Origin: Flavobacterium supellecticarium
GTDB lineage: Bacteria; Bacteroidota; Bacteroidia; Flavobacteriales; Flavobacteriaceae
DNA: 64,000 nt
Assembly: GCF_004801375.1 (NCBI RefSeq)
Contig: NZ_SSNZ01000003.1
Coordinates: 186,001-250,000, forward strand
Direction of reading: 5' to 3'
Under the pieces are notes generated by a model, which worked only from the letters and a program-made list of their open reading frames with translations, searched no databases and had not been told where the DNA came from. Below, piece after piece: positions 18,148-26,497 of the stretch (its first letter is position 1; every line of letters starts with the position of its first letter). Both the position numbers and the translations under genes were made by a program.

Positions 18148-19269
18148 ATGAAAAAAATTGTATTTCTAACCGGTACCCGTGCCGATTTCGGGAAAATCAA
18201 ATCGCTGATCCAGGCTTTGGAAAAGCAACCGGATTTTATTCCGTATCTTTTTGTCACCGGTATGCACTTGCAGCAGGAATACGGGTATACGTGGATTGAG
18301 ATTGAACGCTGTGGATTTACAAATCTGCATGCGTTTGAAAATCATACCCACGAAACAACAATGGATCTGACACTGGCCAAAACCATCGAAGGATTGTCGG
18401 CTTACTGTAAAGAGATCCAACCGGATATGATTATCATTCATGGCGACAGGGTAGAAGCGTTGGCGGGCGCTATTGTAGGATCGCTCAACAATATCCTGGT
18501 AGCGCATATTGAAGGCGGAGAAATTTCCGGAACGATAGATGAATTGATCCGACATGCGACAAGTAAGATGAGCCACGTTCATTTTGTGTCGAATGATACG
18601 GCCAAAAAGCGATTGATACAGATGGGAGAATTGGAAACGTCTGTATCGGTTATCGGTTCTCCGGATTTGGATATTATGTTTTCGGACACACTTCCCGACC
18701 TGCAAACCGTAAAAGAATACTATGAAATAGATTTTGATCATTATGCGGTGGCCATGTTCCACCCGGTGACGACCGAATTTCAAAATATGCAAGACTATGC
18801 CGATAATTTTGTTGGCGCATTATTAGAAGATGATCGCCCGTATGTGGTCATTTATCCGAATAATGATTTAGGGAATTCAGCCATACTGAAAGCTTACGAA
18901 AAATTAAAAGGGAATGATCGCTTTCGGGTTTTTCCGTCCTTGCGGTTTGAATATTTTCTGACTTTGCTCAAAAATGCCCGTTTTATTATCGGAAACAGTA
19001 GTGCCGGAATCAGAGAGGCACCGTATTACGGTTTGCCGATTATTAACATCGGCAGTCGCCAGCAAAATCGTTCTGTAAATGGTGATATTTTGAATGTAAC
19101 CTACGATAAAGTGGCTATTCAGGAAGCGTTGAAGGTTATCGGTGCACATACCGTTCAAAAAATAACCGGTGATTTTGGTAGCGGAAATAGCGCCGAATTA
19201 TTTGTCAGTTCTCTTAAAGAAGCGAATCTTTGGCAATTGAACCACCAAAAACAATTTAGGGATATTTAA
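18148..19269 (+). CDS. neuC: UDP-N-acetylglucosamine 2-epimerase, hydrolysing
   Basis: Converts UDP-GlcNAc to ManNAc and UDP, the first committed step of sialic acid synthesis. The family start ITGTRADFGK-like motif is at residues 7-16. IHGDRVEALAGA is near 92, HIEGGEISGTIDE near 118 and GNSSAGIREAPYYGLP near 281. At 373 residues it is full length. From memory it resembles meningococcal SiaA/NeuC along its whole length. LegG, which uses UDP-diacetamido-bacillosamine, is a related alternative, noted because a 4,6-dehydratase and aminotransferase lie in the same locus. Confidence 0.92.
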   Translation: MKKIVFLTGTRADFGKIKSLIQALEKQPDFIPYLFVTGMHLQQEYGYTWIEIERCGFTNLHAFENHTHETTMDLTLAKTIEGLSAYCKEIQPDMIIIHGDRVEALAGAIVGSLNNILVAHIEGGEISGTIDELIRHATSKMSHVHFVSNDTAKKRLIQMGELETSVSVIGSPDLDIMFSDTLPDLQTVKEYYEIDFDHYAVAMFHPVTTEFQNMQDYADNFVGALLEDDRPYVVIYPNNDLGNSAILKAYEKLKGNDRFRVFPSLRFEYFLTLLKNARFIIGNSSAGIREAPYYGLPIINIGSRQQNRSVNGDILNVTYDKVAIQEALKVIGAHTVQKITGDFGSGNSAELFVSSLKEANLWQLNHQKQFRDI

Positions 19270-19273
19270 AAAG

Positions 19274-20668
19274 ATGTCAAAAAACAAGATTTTTATTTTG
19301 CTTCCGGACGGAATTGGGCTTCGCAATTTTGCCTATTCCCGTTTTCACGAATTGGGAGTCGAACAAGGCTACGACGTGGTTTTCTGGAATAATACCCCTT
19401 TTCAGCTAACCGGTTTAGGGTTTCCGGAAATTGTAATCCGCGAAGCGAAAAGTAACAAACGTACCGAAGTCTATAAAAATGCCCGGAAACAAATTGAATT
19501 AAACCGGAATAAAAGACAATTTAATGATGCGGTTTACGATACCTATCGGTTTCCGTATTCGTATAGAAATATAAAAACGGCACTTAAAAGTATGGCGACC
19601 CAATGGTTGACATGGCGCTATACATCCGATAGCGGAATCTTTAAAATCCGACAAAATATTCGCGAACTCGAAAAACAAACGGCCTATTTCCGGGAGTGTA
19701 AGAAAGTGTTGGAAACGGAAAAACCGGCGATGGTATTCTGTACCAATCAACGACCAATGACTGCTATTGCGCCACTTTTGGCCGCTCAGGAACTGGGAAT
19801 TCCCACGGCAACGTTTATTTTTTCATGGGATAACCTGCCCAAAGCTACAATGGTAGTCGAAACCGATTATTATTTTGTCTGGAGTGCTTTTATGAAAGCG
19901 GAACTTCTAAAATATTATCCGTATATTCAATCGGAATCTATTTTTGTAACGGGAACACCGCAATTCGAATCGCATTTTGAAAAAGAACGATTGCTTTCGA
20001 GGGAGGCGTTTTTTCAAGCGAATGGATTGGATCCGAATAAAAAATATATCTGTTATTCCGGAGACGATATCACCACTTGTCCCGATGATCCGGAATACCT
20101 TGAAAATGTAGCGGAGGCTATCGAAACGCTCAATCGGGAAGGACAGGAATTGGGGGTTTTGTTCCGCAGATGTCCGGTGGATTTTTCGGATCGTTTCGAT
20201 TCGGTACTGAAAAAATACAAACACCTTATCGTACCGGTAAACCCCAAATGGGAGAAAAAAGGAGGCATGTGGAATACGATTTTGCCTACTCCGGCCGATT
20301 TGGATTTGCAAATGAATACGATCGCCCATACTGAAATGGTCATCAATTTGGGATCGTCGATGGTTTTTGATTATGCCGCACATCACAAACCGTGCGCCTA
20401 TATCAATTATGATGTTGAAAATAAAAAAATAGCCGACTGGTCGGTAAAAAAGATATACAAGTATGTGCATTTCCGTTCGATGCCCGATCCGAAAGCCGTG
20501 ATCTGGTTGAACGATAAAAATACAATCGGTGCTGCGATTCGGGAAGTGGTGGTTAACGGAAAGAGTGATACGACAAAAGCCGAAGAATGGTTCCGGATTA
20601 TCAATGCGGTTCCGCCCGAAATGGCTTCAAAAAATATATGGAACGCGATTAATACCCTGTTGTCATGA
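19274..20668 (+). CDS. Uncharacterised GT-B-like glycosyl- or glycerophospho-transferase
   Basis: The 464-residue protein has no family motif I can name with certainty. Features seen: an opening FILLPDGIGLRNFAYSRF; a middle region TATFIFSWDNLPKATMV; FVTGTPQFESHF near 217, which resembles the domain hinge of GT-B enzymes; and HTEMVINLGSSMVFDYAAHHKP near 355-378, similar to the nucleotide-binding loop of CDP-glycerol glycerophosphotransferases and some sialyl/polysialyl transferases. It starts 4 nt after neuC, making it the positional candidate for the enzyme that uses CMP-sialic acid. That assignment is inference. No membrane helix is seen. Confidence 0.6.
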   Translation: MSKNKIFILLPDGIGLRNFAYSRFHELGVEQGYDVVFWNNTPFQLTGLGFPEIVIREAKSNKRTEVYKNARKQIELNRNKRQFNDAVYDTYRFPYSYRNIKTALKSMATQWLTWRYTSDSGIFKIRQNIRELEKQTAYFRECKKVLETEKPAMVFCTNQRPMTAIAPLLAAQELGIPTATFIFSWDNLPKATMVVETDYYFVWSAFMKAELLKYYPYIQSESIFVTGTPQFESHFEKERLLSREAFFQANGLDPNKKYICYSGDDITTCPDDPEYLENVAEAIETLNREGQELGVLFRRCPVDFSDRFDSVLKKYKHLIVPVNPKWEKKGGMWNTILPTPADLDLQMNTIAHTEMVINLGSSMVFDYAAHHKPCAYINYDVENKKIADWSVKKIYKYVHFRSMPDPKAVIWLNDKNTIGAAIREVVVNGKSDTTKAEEWFRIINAVPPEMASKNIWNAINTLLS

Positions 20669-21816
20669 TGCACATTGCTTTTTTAACACCGGAATATCCG
20701 CACGAAAAGGTACTCAACAGCGGCGGAATCGGGACCAGTATTAAAAATCTGGCGGTAGCATTAGCGCAAACTGGTGTCACGGTATCGGTAGTGGTCTACG
20801 GACAAACGGAAGATTGTGTTTTTGAAGAAAACGATGTCACGATTTATTCGGTCAAAAAACGAAAATACAAATGGGCAACCTGGTATTTTTACCGGAAATA
20901 CCTGGAATCCTATCTGAATGATCTGATTGTTTCCGAAAAAATTACACTGGTCGAAGCACCGGATTGGACGGGTATAACCGCTTTTATGACATTAAAAGCA
21001 CCGTTGATCATCCGTTTTCACGGTAGCGATGCCTATTTCTGTCACCTGGAAAACAGACCGCAGAAACGGAAAAATTTCTATTTTGAAAAATGGGGCATCC
21101 AAAAGGCAAAAGCCTATATTGCTCCGACAACCTTTGCCGGTGCGCTAACAAAAAAGATTTTTAATATCCGAAATAAAGAAATCGTAACGATTCATTATGG
21201 ATTGAATCTGGAACAATTCCGCGATAATGGAACCCATCAGGAAGAAAACGGACTATTGCTCTATATCGGGACGATAATCCGCAAAAAAGGCGTACTGGAA
21301 TTGCCCGGAATCATGAAATACGTGATCGGACAAAACCCGGAAGCGCGTTTAATTCTGATCGGAAACGATTCGTCCGATATTACAACCGGAGCGTCGTCTA
21401 CCTGGGAATTACTGTCGGATGGTCTTGATGATTCGCTAAAAGATAAAATAGAATATAAAGGCAAAATACCGTATGAAAAAGTACGGACGTATATCGAAAA
21501 AGCACAGGTCTGTATTTTTCCTACTTTTGCAGAAACGTTGGGAATGGTAACAATCGAATCGATGGCCATGCGAAAGCCGGTCGTGAATAGTAATATCGGT
21601 TGGGCTAACGAACTGATTGTGGACGGAGAAAGCGGTTTTCTGGTACATCCAACGGATCATAAAACTTATGCCGACCGCATTGTACGTTTGTTAAACGATT
21701 CGGAATTACGAGAAAATATGGAGAAAAAAGCCGAAGTCAGAACGCACGAGAAATTTAATATCGCGAAAACGGTTGAACAAAATATAGCCTTTTACAAAAA
21801 GATAATCGGAACATGA
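20665..21816 (+). CDS. Glycosyltransferase family 4 (GT-B fold)
   Basis: GT4 enzyme with N-terminal IAFLTPEYPHEKVLNSGGIGT, whose Gly-rich loop closes the acceptor site. RFHGSDAYF lies near residue 116, and VTIHYGLNLEQF near 175 marks the domain boundary. The C-terminal donor domain shows LYIGTIIRKKGV and AETLGMVTIESMAMRKPVV near 290-308 with the conserved glutamates. The start overlaps the previous stop as ATGA; a second ATG three bases later is also possible. Substrate unknown. Confidence 0.88.
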   Translation: MMHIAFLTPEYPHEKVLNSGGIGTSIKNLAVALAQTGVTVSVVVYGQTEDCVFEENDVTIYSVKKRKYKWATWYFYRKYLESYLNDLIVSEKITLVEAPDWTGITAFMTLKAPLIIRFHGSDAYFCHLENRPQKRKNFYFEKWGIQKAKAYIAPTTFAGALTKKIFNIRNKEIVTIHYGLNLEQFRDNGTHQEENGLLLYIGTIIRKKGVLELPGIMKYVIGQNPEARLILIGNDSSDITTGASSTWELLSDGLDDSLKDKIEYKGKIPYEKVRTYIEKAQVCIFPTFAETLGMVTIESMAMRKPVVNSNIGWANELIVDGESGFLVHPTDHKTYADRIVRLLNDSELRENMEKKAEVRTHEKFNIAKTVEQNIAFYKKIIGT

Positions 21817-23351
21817 TCGTATTGTATCATCATCAAAATTCCGTCGCGACTGTTATGGACCTTGAAAGCGGTACTACAATCGCGGTTCCGGATTCCGGAA
21901 ATATAGCCTGTAGTTTACTACGGTTGGCAACGGATTATCCGGATCGGTTGTTACTTTGGTGCGATGCAAATTATCGGGAGGAATTACATCTGGAAAAAAT
22001 ACCAGAACTTTTCTTCTATAAAAAAAGAATGCTATCCTATGGTATCGGAAATTTTATACCGGATGCTATTGGTTATGTAGACGAGAGTTTGTTTGCCAAT
22101 CCCAATCGAAACGTAACATTCCCAACCTGGCAAATGCATGTCACGGTAGGCGGAATATATGCCGAAACTTTAAACGCATTAAAAGACCTGAAAGCCGACC
22201 GGAATTTTGCCTTTTTTTTAGGTTCTCTGGCCAAACAGGGAATGGCTATCGGATTAGCATGTTGTTCGGAACCATTACTATTCCGAAAACAATTGGATCC
22301 CAAAATTAAAACCGGACCGGAAGCGTCGGATCAATTATTGTTCCGATTTGTAAAACATCACTATCGCGGTCGTTGGATTTTGATGTTGTTGTTAAACCTG
22401 TTCTTGTACGAACGAAAAGTAACGTTATTGCCTTTTGTATTAGCTTTATTTTATAAACGAAGAACACTCTCCGGTGTAGCACTAAACAATAGCACTGAAC
22501 AAATAACGGATATAAAACCTTTTGCGTTTGACGTTATCATTCCGACCATCGGTCGAAAAACATTTTTATATGATGTTTTACGGGACTTGTCGGCTCAGAC
22601 ATTAAAACCGAAACGAGTAATCCTGATAGAACAAAATCCGGTGGCAGATAGTAGTAGCGAATTGGATTACCTCACAAAGGAATCATGGCCTTTTGAAATC
22701 ATACACCGTTTAATACATCAAACCGGAGCTTGTAATGCGCGGAATATGGCTTTGTCGTTTGTACAAAGTGAATGGGTATTTCTGGCGGATGATGATATTC
22801 GGTTTCAGTCGGATTTTTTAGAACAGGCAAGCCGCGAAATTGGCAAAACTGGAGGAAAGGTATTTACGCTAAGTTGTCTGCAAAAAGACGATATCCCGAA
22901 ATATACCAACCGTCTGCAGTGGGAAAACTTTGGCTCGGGTTGTAGTATTGTACATCGCGACGCCTTGCAAGGACTTAAATTTGACATGCGGTTTGAAAAT
23001 GGTTTTGGGGAAGATACCGATTTTGGAATGCAACTCCGCAATAAGGGATATGATATCTTATATTTACCACAACCCGAAATATTACATCTGAAAGCACCCG
23101 TGGGCGGTTTTAGAACCCGTCCCGTTTTGGAATGGCAAAACGATGAGGTACAACCCAAACCATCGCCTACAGTGATGCTGTTCCGACTGCTACATTATAC
23201 CGAACAACAACTATTAGGATACAAGACCACACTTTGTATCAAGTTTTATACAATTCAATCGGACAAAAATCCAATACGCTATTATAAAAAGTTCGGTAAA
23301 GCCTGGAATCGAAGTACCTATTGGGCAAATGTTTTAAAAGAACGATCATGA
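21813..23351 (+). CDS. Two-part protein: unrecognised N-terminal domain fused to a GT2 glycosyltransferase
   Basis: Residues 1 to about 230 form a domain I do not recognise; it ends in a hydrophobic, basic stretch (about 190-215) that may be membrane-associated. From about 239 the GT2 core begins with FDVIIPTIGRKTFLYDVLRD. ILIEQNPVADSS replaces the usual acidic loop, and FLADDDIRFQSDF is near 325. ENGFGEDTDFGMQLR near 392 supplies the E-D catalytic block. At 512 residues it is longer than the other GT2 proteins here. The stop overlaps the next gene's start (ATGA). Confidence 0.8.
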   Translation: MIVLYHHQNSVATVMDLESGTTIAVPDSGNIACSLLRLATDYPDRLLLWCDANYREELHLEKIPELFFYKKRMLSYGIGNFIPDAIGYVDESLFANPNRNVTFPTWQMHVTVGGIYAETLNALKDLKADRNFAFFLGSLAKQGMAIGLACCSEPLLFRKQLDPKIKTGPEASDQLLFRFVKHHYRGRWILMLLLNLFLYERKVTLLPFVLALFYKRRTLSGVALNNSTEQITDIKPFAFDVIIPTIGRKTFLYDVLRDLSAQTLKPKRVILIEQNPVADSSSELDYLTKESWPFEIIHRLIHQTGACNARNMALSFVQSEWVFLADDDIRFQSDFLEQASREIGKTGGKVFTLSCLQKDDIPKYTNRLQWENFGSGCSIVHRDALQGLKFDMRFENGFGEDTDFGMQLRNKGYDILYLPQPEILHLKAPVGGFRTRPVLEWQNDEVQPKPSPTVMLFRLLHYTEQQLLGYKTTLCIKFYTIQSDKNPIRYYKKFGKAWNRSTYWANVLKERS

Positions 23352-24349
23352 AAAATACATTGATCATCTGTACTTATAAAAGAGCGCAATCGGTATTGCG
23401 ATTGTTGCGATCGGTGGCGGTGCAAACCTGTTATCCGGATGTGATTCTTATTGTCGATGGTTCGCCAGACAATGAAACGAAAATCATTTTACAGGAAAAT
23501 CCCTTTCAAAATTTAAAATACCATAAAGTTACGCCGGAAAACAGAGGGCTTACCAAACAACGCAATGTTGGGATCAGTCTTGTTCCGGCCGATAGTGATA
23601 TCATCTGTTTTTTGGACGATGATACCATTCTGGAAAAAGACTATTTTGAAGCATTGCTTAAAACGTATACGTTATATCCCGATGCCAAAGGCGTGGGCGG
23701 TTATATTACCAACGAAGTAGAATGGAAACCGATCACACCGGGCTATACGATTTCGAAAAATGAATTCGAATACGACGGATGGGTACGTAAAGACGGTAGT
23801 CGTTTTGTGTTGCGAAAAAAGCTGGGACTGGATGCCGATAGACCACCCGGGTTTTTGCCGACGTTTTCACACGGACGAAGTGTTAGTTTTTTACCGCCTT
23901 CCGGAAAGACCTATCCTGTGGAACAACTCATGGGTGGTGTTTCGTCTTTTAAAAAAGAAATTTTTCAAAACTTCCGTTTTTCGGACTATTTCGAAGGCTA
24001 TGGCTTGTATGAAGATGCCGATTTCTGTCTTCGGGTTTCGAAAATAGAAAAAATATATGTCAATACCAACGCCCGACTGGAACACCATCACGATGCTTCC
24101 GGACGGCCGAATCAGTATCACTATGGCCGAATGGTGGTGCGAAACGGTTGGTATGTCTGGAAAGTGGCCTATCCGAATCCGGATTGGAAATCGATCCTAA
24201 AATGGCATACGATTATCGGTTTGCTACTTTTGATACGGATTAGTAATATTGTGACAACATCCGATAAAAGAGCAGCTTGTACCGAATCGTTGGGACGATT
24301 CACCGGATGGGTCAGTCTGCTGTTTAACAAACCAAAAGAAAAGGTATAA
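23348..24349 (+). CDS. Glycosyltransferase family 2 (GT-A fold)
   Basis: The core starts at NTLIICTYKRAQSVLRLLRS. IVDGSPDNETK is near residue 35, FLDDDTILEKDYF near 89, and YGLYEDADFCLRVSK near 220 with the catalytic acidic pair. I choose the ATG at 23348 over the in-frame ATG at 23321 because it overlaps the previous stop as ATGA and begins directly at the fold. It is similar in layout to the C-terminal half of the preceding protein, suggesting the two GT2 enzymes are related. Substrate unknown. Confidence 0.87.
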   Translation: MKNTLIICTYKRAQSVLRLLRSVAVQTCYPDVILIVDGSPDNETKIILQENPFQNLKYHKVTPENRGLTKQRNVGISLVPADSDIICFLDDDTILEKDYFEALLKTYTLYPDAKGVGGYITNEVEWKPITPGYTISKNEFEYDGWVRKDGSRFVLRKKLGLDADRPPGFLPTFSHGRSVSFLPPSGKTYPVEQLMGGVSSFKKEIFQNFRFSDYFEGYGLYEDADFCLRVSKIEKIYVNTNARLEHHHDASGRPNQYHYGRMVVRNGWYVWKVAYPNPDWKSILKWHTIIGLLLLIRISNIVTTSDKRAACTESLGRFTGWVSLLFNKPKEKV

Positions 24350-24368
24350 TTCCTGAAAATTTTAGAAT

Positions 24369-25487
24369 ATGAAGTTAGCTCTTATTACACATGTGCCGCA
24401 TATTATCCGGGAAAACCGGTATTATGCTTATGGGCCTTATGTAAAGGAAATGAACCTTTGGTTTCAATATGTCGATACGGTTTTGTTGGTTGCTCCGATT
24501 CAGGATGGAGCCATTTCGGCGATCGATTTGCCCTACCAACATTCGAAAATCGACTTTCGCGTGGTTCCGGCTTTTTCGCTTTTGTCGGTTAAGGAAATAG
24601 TCAAAACAATAATACACTTACCGCGAATTGTCTGTGCGACTTATATCGCGATGCGCGATGCAGATCATATTCATCTGCGTTGTCCCGGAAATATGGGATT
24701 GGTAGCCTGTTTGGTACAAATGCTCTTTCCGAAGAAAAACAAAACAGCAAAATATGCCGGTAATTGGGATCCTAAAAGTAAGCAACCCTGGAGTTATCGC
24801 TTGCAAAAGTGGATTTTGGAGAATACCTGGCTTACCCGAAATATGAAAGTGTTGGTCTATGGCGAATGGGAAAATGCCAGTTCGAATATCGTTCCCTTTT
24901 TTACGGCAACCTATCGCGATAGTGATAAAAAAGAGGTTCCGTTGCGAACACTCGATACTACTATAAATTTACTTTTTGTGGGAACCTTATCCAAAGGAAA
25001 ACGACCTTTGTATGCTGTACAATTGACCGAAGCCTTGCTACGGTCGGGATATGCGGTTCGTTTGGAAGTATATGGAGAAGGTACGGAACGGGAAAATTTA
25101 GAAAATTATATTCGCGACAACGCATTACAACACTATATCATATTACACGGAAATCAGGAGGCTGAAATCGTTGAAAAGGCTTATCAAAAGAGTCATTTTT
25201 TAATATTACCTTCGCAAAGTGAGGGATGGCCTAAGGTGGTTGCAGAAGCGATGTTTTGGGGCTGTGTGCCGGTTGCAACCAGAGTTTCCTGCGTGCCAAC
25301 TATGCTGGATAACGGAAAAAGAGGAATTCTGTTGTCAATGTCTGTCGCAGAAGATAGGATGTTAATGGAACAATGTCTCGCAAGTCCTGCGGATTACCGG
25401 GAAAGAGCCAGACTGGGAATGGAATGGTCCCGACAGTTTACGTTGGACTATTTTGAAAGTGAAATACAAAAAATGCTAAGAAAATAA
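24369..25487 (+). CDS. Glycosyltransferase family 4 (GT-B fold)
   Basis: The N-terminal domain (about 1-190) starts LALITHVPHIIRENR and contains HLRCPGNMGLVACL. The C-terminal donor domain has LLFVGTLSKGKRPLYAVQL near 203, LHGNQEAEIVEKAY and QSEGWPKVVAEAMFWGCVPV near 283-302 with the E-x7-E-type loop. It lies 19 nt after the preceding GT2 and 2 nt before the anchored propeller protein. Substrate unknown. Confidence 0.86.
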   Translation: MKLALITHVPHIIRENRYYAYGPYVKEMNLWFQYVDTVLLVAPIQDGAISAIDLPYQHSKIDFRVVPAFSLLSVKEIVKTIIHLPRIVCATYIAMRDADHIHLRCPGNMGLVACLVQMLFPKKNKTAKYAGNWDPKSKQPWSYRLQKWILENTWLTRNMKVLVYGEWENASSNIVPFFTATYRDSDKKEVPLRTLDTTINLLFVGTLSKGKRPLYAVQLTEALLRSGYAVRLEVYGEGTERENLENYIRDNALQHYIILHGNQEAEIVEKAYQKSHFLILPSQSEGWPKVVAEAMFWGCVPVATRVSCVPTMLDNGKRGILLSMSVAEDRMLMEQCLASPADYRERARLGMEWSRQFTLDYFESEIQKMLRK

Positions 25488-25489
25488 TA

Positions 25490-26497
25490 ATGCTCAAAAA
25501 AGTCGTTATATTCGGGACGATAAGCATCGTCTTGCTATTGCTTCTGATTAATTATAAAACTCCTTTTATGCAGTCGAAAGGAGGTCCGTGGTCCGTGGGT
25601 TTTGGTGAATCAACCGTGTTTCCACATAAAATTCCGATTGAAAAAGATCAAATGTACACTTTTGAACAGTTAAAAAAACAGGAAGACAGTACGACATTTC
25701 TGGCCGATCCGTTTTTTATAAAAGAAAAAGATACGTTCTATCTTTTTGTAGAACATAAAAAAACAAAACCCAACGGCGATATCGCGCTACTAACATCAAC
25801 CGATGGCGTCAATTATAATTACAAAGGAGCGGTACTGACGGAAAAGTTTCATTTGTCGTATCCTCAGGTTTTTAAATATAAAAAGGAGTTTTATATGTTG
25901 CCCGAAACCAAAAGTGCCGGGCATGTATTGTTGTATAAAGCCGAGCGATTCCCGTATGGCTGGAAAGTTTGCGATACACTGATTAAAAACAGAGCGCTAA
26001 AAGATCCTTCGATTTATTTGTCGGATAGCCTTAATGTTTTGGTTGCATCTGATGATCATATGAATATGTATCTGTTTGAAGCAGACTCGCTCTTTGGAAC
26101 ATGGAAACCACACAAAAAGGAGGTCGCGCTTATGGGAACTGAAGCAAGAGCCGGTGGTCGCTTTTTTGCCGATAAAAAAGGCTTGTGGTTGCCGGTCCAA
26201 AATTCATCTGAAGGCTATGGTTTTGGGCTGTCATTATACCGTTTTAATTTTGCCAACAGAACGTATACCACGAAAAGAGCGTATCCGTTTTTTCTTAAAA
26301 AAAGCGAAACGATTAAAGAATTTAGCGCCGGTATGCACCAGCTCGATATACAGAAGGTTGATGGAAAATATTATTATGTTTACGATGGCAATCGGTTAGA
26401 AAGCAACAAACGGGAATTGAATATTAAAGGGCCGTTAAAATGGAATTATATCGATTTTAAAAACTGGATTTACCAACAATGCGGATTGTTCAATTAA
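25490..26497 (+). CDS. Membrane-anchored five-bladed beta-propeller protein, GINT1_N/GH43-like
   Basis: An N-terminal hydrophobic helix (about residues 4-21) predicts a signal anchor, with the rest outside the cytoplasm. The body has repeated blade-like units: ADPFFIKEKDTFYLFVEH, GDIALLTSTDGVNY, SYPQVFKYKKEFYMLPET, KDPSIYLSDSL and ARAGGRFFADKKGLWLPVQ. This layout matches the five-bladed fold shared by GH43/GH68 hydrolases and the N-terminal domain of plant GINT1 transferases. Relatives in glycan loci are annotated as hypothetical. The role in the locus is unknown; a glycosidase or glycan-binding job is possible. Its last 19 bases overlap the next GT4 gene. Confidence 0.65.
   Translation: MLKKVVIFGTISIVLLLLLINYKTPFMQSKGGPWSVGFGESTVFPHKIPIEKDQMYTFEQLKKQEDSTTFLADPFFIKEKDTFYLFVEHKKTKPNGDIALLTSTDGVNYNYKGAVLTEKFHLSYPQVFKYKKEFYMLPETKSAGHVLLYKAERFPYGWKVCDTLIKNRALKDPSIYLSDSLNVLVASDDHMNMYLFEADSLFGTWKPHKKEVALMGTEARAGGRFFADKKGLWLPVQNSSEGYGFGLSLYRFNFANRTYTTKRAYPFFLKKSETIKEFSAGMHQLDIQKVDGKYYYVYDGNRLESNKRELNIKGPLKWNYIDFKNWIYQQCGLFN

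Noticed and set aside
18166..18792. 208-codon reading frame on the minus strand across neuC
   Set aside because: It is antisense to a full, well-conserved neuC gene; the translation is low-complexity Arg/His/Phe/Ile-rich and has no domain.
16426..19269. Legionaminic acid pathway as the main reading of the neuABC-like genes
   Set aside because: The NeuB and NeuC wording and the Mn-site His spacing resemble the meningococcal Neu5Ac enzymes more than LegI/LegG; kept only as an alternative because a dehydratase and aminotransferase are nearby.
19907..20470. 187-codon minus-strand frame across the GT-B-like gene
   Set aside because: It lies fully inside a coding gene in the operon direction, and its translation is the typical Ile/Phe/Arg-rich shadow of the opposite strand.
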